Assembly (NCBI RefSeq): GCF_009729015.1
Contig: NZ_CP045482.1
Coordinates: 2,188,028 to 2,252,027 of the forward strand
Direction: 5' to 3'
Origin: Acidianus ambivalens
Lineage (GTDB): Archaea; Thermoproteota; Thermoprotei_A; Sulfolobales; Sulfolobaceae
DNA: 64,000 nucleotides
A program made the translations under genes and the position numbers. The notes under the pieces were generated by a model, which saw nothing but the letters and a program-made list of their open reading frames with translations, had not been told where the DNA came from and made no database searches. Shown piece by piece: positions 60,659 through 64,000 of this stretch; the first letter of the stretch is position 1, and every line of letters starts with the position of its first letter.

Positions 60659-60737
60659 GAAAACAGTATTAGTTAGCTTTTCTGGCCATGGTCTATTAGA
60701 TTTAGCGAACTATGCTGAAGTATTAGGTTTCAAATAA
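60659..60737 (+). repeat. Direct repeat B: orphan copy of the trpB2 3' end
   Basis: Same 79 bp as 59352-59430 with three differences, including the terminal codons (…GFK) and TAA. It has no upstream trpB coding sequence, so it is a non-coding leftover. The left edge begins abruptly after CTGGA; the right edge diverges after the stop codon. Confidence 0.92.
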
Positions 60738-60851
60738 TGAGGGACTAACTTTCGACAGAATCTCATATACTCCATATTTTTTCTCTTTCCATTTAGATTC
60801 TTATTTTTTGCTATAAAAATCTTTATAACCTCTATATAATCTATATAGGCA

Positions 60852-62201
60852 ATGAAGAGAGAGCTAGCCATAATTATGCTCATATTGATTTTTTTAATAA
60901 TTATAATATTACATTCTTTCTCATTTCTACTATATTATCATGGTAATCAAAGGCAGTTTTCTCATTCTTCTAATTCCAAAGAAATTCGTAATATATATAA
61001 TTTAACTGTATATGAAGTATCTTTCACTATACCTTATGATAGAAATACAACATTATTTGAGGGAGTTCCGTCCCACGTGTATTTTATCCCAGTTAAGACT
61101 GGATTTTTCATTCTAAATGTCACTACGGCCATTGTAGTTCCTCCTTCAGTATATCATTGTTTATTGCTAGTAACGACTTCTGGTCCAATGAACTTAGCTA
61201 ATAGACAACTTTGCACTTGCCAAGGTTGTGTTTATGCTATAAATATATCTAATGGAGAAATAGTCTGGTTTCAAAAATTTAATAATCAAATAATGACACA
61301 ACCTATTGTCATTAACTGTATAGTAATAATTGGTCTTGGGAATAATATTTTCCAAAATTGTCATGTAAGAGGTACTGGTGATAATGCTATATTAGCATTA
61401 AATGTGACTAATGGTAAAGTTTTATGGGAATATAAAACCTTAGGAGGAGATATGCCTACTCCAACGTTTTATGACGGCAAGATCATTGAAGCTGACGGAA
61501 ACGGACAAGTTTTTGCATTAAATTTACAAGGGGAAGTTTGCTGGTGTAAAAATATAACTTCCTATGATAGCATGTCATCCCCATTATTAGTTAAAGGAGT
61601 AGTTTATTTTGGAAGTGCAAATCCATACATTTTTTGGGCTATTAATGCTGCTAATGGAAACATAATATGGTATGTAAACTTTTCATCAATTTATCCTTCT
61701 TTAGGCGGTTTAGATGATTCATCGCCGGCTTATTGTAACGGAATAATTGTAAGTGCTTATACTATAAAGACTAATGTTTCAATTAAGGAAATATTATTCG
61801 CAGTAAATGCTACTAACGGGAAAATCTTATGGTGTATAGATGAGGGCTGTACAAAGATTCCGCCTAACCTAGAATCCCCACCACCTACAATATTCAACGG
61901 CGTTGTTTATCATGATTCTCCAGTAGGTATACTTTATGCCGTAAATTTAACTTCTGGAAAAGTCATTTGGACTTTCAATACTGGATTTACTGTAGATAAT
62001 CCCGAAATATATGAAGGTAAGATAATTATACAGAACGCTAGCGGATACTTGTTTGATTTATCTTCCGAAGGTTATCTTATTAAGGGCTTTCAAACCCCTG
62101 TAATGCCAGGTCCAGGTAATATGCTTTTAACTTGCAATTCCTTAATATTAGTAGGAGTTAACGGAATAGTAGATTCTTTACCTCTTTACTGTTTAACATA
62201 A
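60852..62201 (+). CDS. Secreted/anchored PQQ-type beta-propeller protein (tetrathionate-hydrolase-like candidate)
   Basis: 449 aa, ATG start. N-terminal hydrophobic segment (about 5-28) acts as signal or anchor. The rest is a seven- or eight-bladed PQQ-like propeller with repeats CVYAINISNGEIVWFQ, AILALNVTNGKVLWEY, GQVFALNLQGEVCW, WAINAANGNIIWYV, FAVNATNGKILW and LYAVNLTSGKVIWTF. This repeat type is that of extracellular tetrathionate hydrolases in Acidianus and Acidithiobacillus. Related to the propeller of the 22645 protein (both end in a PLxCL-like tail) but lacks its DUF929-like domain. Many sequons and Cys. Stop overlaps treY by 16 bp. Confidence 0.82.
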   Translation: MKRELAIIMLILIFLIIIILHSFSFLLYYHGNQRQFSHSSNSKEIRNIYNLTVYEVSFTIPYDRNTTLFEGVPSHVYFIPVKTGFFILNVTTAIVVPPSVYHCLLLVTTSGPMNLANRQLCTCQGCVYAINISNGEIVWFQKFNNQIMTQPIVINCIVIIGLGNNIFQNCHVRGTGDNAILALNVTNGKVLWEYKTLGGDMPTPTFYDGKIIEADGNGQVFALNLQGEVCWCKNITSYDSMSSPLLVKGVVYFGSANPYIFWAINAANGNIIWYVNFSSIYPSLGGLDDSSPAYCNGIIVSAYTIKTNVSIKEILFAVNATNGKILWCIDEGCTKIPPNLESPPPTIFNGVVYHDSPVGILYAVNLTSGKVIWTFNTGFTVDNPEIYEGKIIIQNASGYLFDLSSEGYLIKGFQTPVMPGPGNMLLTCNSLILVGVNGIVDSLPLYCLT

Positions 62202-64000
62202 ACCCCAAAAGACAATTCTCTACTTTTTATTACACCTTCGTGAGCTGAGGAATCTATAATGCCTATATATTTCCCTTTTACTTTAACTTCGAAATTCTCG
62301 AAAGGATAAAACGTAACTAAAGTGATTAGCCCATTTCTTTCAAACCCGCAACCGTTAAGCTTTATTGGCCTATAGCCTTTGAATAACTCCTTCCTATCTC
62401 TTCTTAAGTTTAGCAACTTCCAGGTTACGTATAGCTTAAGTTTGCCAAATTCTTCGTTCTTAAATAAAGTCACGGGATCTTCTGATTTTACTTCTTTAAG
62501 CATTTTCGCTAGTGTGTTGAAGTCTACTTTTCTTCTATTGTCCGGGTCAACCATTAAGTATGTTAGGGTTTCATTACCTTGGTAAATATCTGGCAATCCT
62601 GGAGAAGTGAGCTTTATTATTACTTGTTCTACTGAGTAAATACTACCTACTTTATTTATCTTTTTAAAGAATGGAATAAAAGAGGATAAGAATTCTTCAT
62701 CCTTAATAACTCCTCTTACAAAATTAATTGTAGCATTTTCGTACTCTTGGTTTGGTTTTAACCAGGAAGTATTTATTTTCTCTTCCCTTATTGCTTTAAT
62801 CATGTAATTTACTAATCTGTCCTCGTATTCTTTTGAATAACCGTTCCATGTACCTAGTAAAACTTGATAAAATCTGTATTCGTCGTTCCTTGTAGGATAT
62901 CCTTTAACCTTGTATTTTTCATTTATAGTACTCCACGTCTTAATTAGATTTCTCCATTCTTCTGGAAAATTACTTAAAGCGTTTATTCTTGCTCTTACGT
63001 CTTCACTAAGTTTTGTATCGTGAGTTGAGGTATCTATCATAGTGTTTGGCCAAAACAGTTCTCTTTCCATATTTCTAGCGTGAAATTCTTGGCATGAGAT
63101 ACCGAATTTTAGGTCGCTCCCAACTTCGTTTAGCGAAACTAACAGATTGTACCTATAAAAGAGAGTATCTTCATAACCTTTAGCCATTATCGGATCTTCA
63201 AGCTGTTGTAAAATCATCATCCCTTTTCTTTCGTTAATCAAATTAAGAATGTCCTCATCAGCGCATTCCTTTATTTCTTCAATATCTTCCCACTCAATTT
63301 CGTCCTCTGTAATGTATGTTCTGTAAACGTTAAGGCATGATAAGAATTTTACTAGGTTCTCTTTTTTAATCTCTCTCCCTGTTAGCTCCTTCAATTTTCT
63401 TAATATTCTATCCACGTCACCATAGAAGAGCTGGTTTATTACGTCGATCTTTGCCTTAATTTTTTCTTCCTCTAGGTCTATCTTTTGGCCTACGAAATCC
63501 TCATATATTTCTTTAAATTTCCCCTCATTTTTTGAATTGACAAAAAGTAAATTCACGTCCCTCATAAAATCATAGCCAGTAGTCCCATCTATTTTCCAGT
63601 CCCTCAACTTCTCCTTTGGCGAAAGGATCTTCTCTACTACTATGTACTTATCATTACCCATTTTTTCCCTTAGCATTTTAAGGTATTTTCTAGGATTTAA
63701 TAGACCGTCTATATGATCAACTCTTAAGCCGTCAATACAATCCTTCAGTTCAAAAATTTTCTCATGATATTCGTTAAATACTTCCTCATCTTCTTGCCTT
63801 ATTCCTATTAAACCGTTTACGTCAAAGAATCTCCTATAATTTATTTTATCAAATCTTTTCCAGTAAACAAGCTCGTAGTTTTGTTTCTTTAACAAATCCT
63901 CAATGTCTTTACCTTCTCCTATAAGCGGTAACTTTAATCCTTGATAATCTAGAAATTTTTCCCCTTTCTCTTCAGTAATTTTCAGTTTACTTAGGTCTTC
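62186..64000 (-). CDS. treY: Maltooligosyltrehalose synthase, cut by window edge
   Basis: 604 codons are visible; the frame continues beyond the right edge, so the N-terminal part of the (beta/alpha)8 barrel is missing here. An internal TTG at 63895 is not the true start because TreY coding (LDYQGLKLPLIGEGKD) continues upstream of it. Signatures: YRRFFDVNGLIGIRQED, the nucleophile region DGLRVDHIDGLLNPR, general acid EKIL, and DTSTHDTKLSEDVRAR. TreY turns the reducing end of maltodextrins into a trehalosyl unit; with TreZ it makes trehalose, a thermoprotectant in Sulfolobales. TreZ and TreX genes probably lie to the right. Confidence 0.95.
   Translation of the reverse strand, partial: EDLSKLKITEEKGEKFLDYQGLKLPLIGEGKDIEDLLKKQNYELVYWKRFDKINYRRFFDVNGLIGIRQEDEEVFNEYHEKIFELKDCIDGLRVDHIDGLLNPRKYLKMLREKMGNDKYIVVEKILSPKEKLRDWKIDGTTGYDFMRDVNLLFVNSKNEGKFKEIYEDFVGQKIDLEEEKIKAKIDVINQLFYGDVDRILRKLKELTGREIKKENLVKFLSCLNVYRTYITEDEIEWEDIEEIKECADEDILNLINERKGMMILQQLEDPIMAKGYEDTLFYRYNLLVSLNEVGSDLKFGISCQEFHARNMERELFWPNTMIDTSTHDTKLSEDVRARINALSNFPEEWRNLIKTWSTINEKYKVKGYPTRNDEYRFYQVLLGTWNGYSKEYEDRLVNYMIKAIREEKINTSWLKPNQEYENATINFVRGVIKDEEFLSSFIPFFKKINKVGSIYSVEQVIIKLTSPGLPDIYQGNETLTYLMVDPDNRRKVDFNTLAKMLKEVKSEDPVTLFKNEEFGKLKLYVTWKLLNLRRDRKELFKGYRPIKLNGCGFERNGLITLVTFYPFENFEVKVKGKYIGIIDSSAHEGVIKSRELSFGVYVKQ

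Overview
The window looks like a chromosomal segment of a thermoacidophilic crenarchaeon of the order Sulfolobales, most likely the genus Acidianus. Evidence: two genes for the Sul7d (Sso7d/Aho7) chromatin protein, an ESCRT-III-like CdvB paralog, a slaA-slaB S-layer pair, an ATP-binding NurA-HerA pair, TreY, TrpB2, and a sulfide:quinone oxidoreductase whose Cys129, Cys178 and Cys350 fall at the positions known for the Acidianus ambivalens enzyme. The DNA is AT-rich, many genes start with GTG or TTG, several promoters sit about 25-30 nt before the start codon (leaderless style), and tRNA genes lack an encoded CCA. These identifications are from reading the sequence; no database search was run.

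Layout. 1-10.4 kb: edge-truncated unknown gene, membrane protein, amino-acid permease, first Sul7d, serine peptidase, a second-type HerA/NurA pair, ThiR-like regulator and an MMPL/RND exporter. 10.4-14.2 kb: a tightly coupled run with small unknown proteins, an M50 site-2 protease, a rhomboid protease, a 52-aa membrane protein, Fap7-like NTPase and Mrp/ApbC ATPase. 14.3-20.9 kb: HTH regulators, LysE exporter, TrpRS, CdvB paralog, Hsp20-like protein, AlaX, GtrA, CobD-like aminotransferase with its HTH regulator, and tRNA-Glu(CTC). 20.9-25.8 kb: accessory-looking AT-rich stretch with a frameshifted membrane hydrolase and a secreted fusion of a DUF929/thioredoxin-like domain to a PQQ-type beta-propeller. 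25.8-32.3 kb: housekeeping metabolism, GT4, a racemase-like protein and the second Sul7d. 32.3-34.4 kb: TusA-like/SQR-like/DUF1641 sulfur operon. 34.5-43.9 kb: stand-alone HerA-like ATPase, a small metallopeptidase, acetate uptake (SatP) divergent from acetyl-CoA synthetase, two sister MFS carriers flanking an ATPase-like gene without a normal P-loop, GNAT, third MFS carrier.

44.1-54.6 kb is a cell-surface region bracketed by tRNA-Gly(CCC) and tRNA-Gly(GCC): pilin-like proteins, a zinc-ribbon protein, GT4, canonical SQR, then SlaA and SlaB. 54.6-58 kb holds a potassium channel whose RCK domain lies in a different reading frame, an ABC-2 exporter and a surface protein. 58.1-60.8 kb holds trpB2, whose last 79 bp are repeated 1.3 kb downstream, bracketing a decayed TnpB transposase gene and a DUF5678-like/retropepsin-like pair. 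A second PQQ-propeller protein and edge-truncated treY end the window.

How the parts work together: sulfide oxidation (two SQR-family enzymes, a TusA-like carrier, possible tetrathionate-hydrolase-like propeller proteins outside the membrane) feeds electrons to quinone; the S-layer, pilin-like proteins and glycosyltransferases build the envelope; acetate import and activation form a divergent unit. The points most worth a second look are the DUF929-propeller fusion, the channel/RCK frameshift, the trpB 3'-end duplication with its cargo, and the intramembrane-protease operon.
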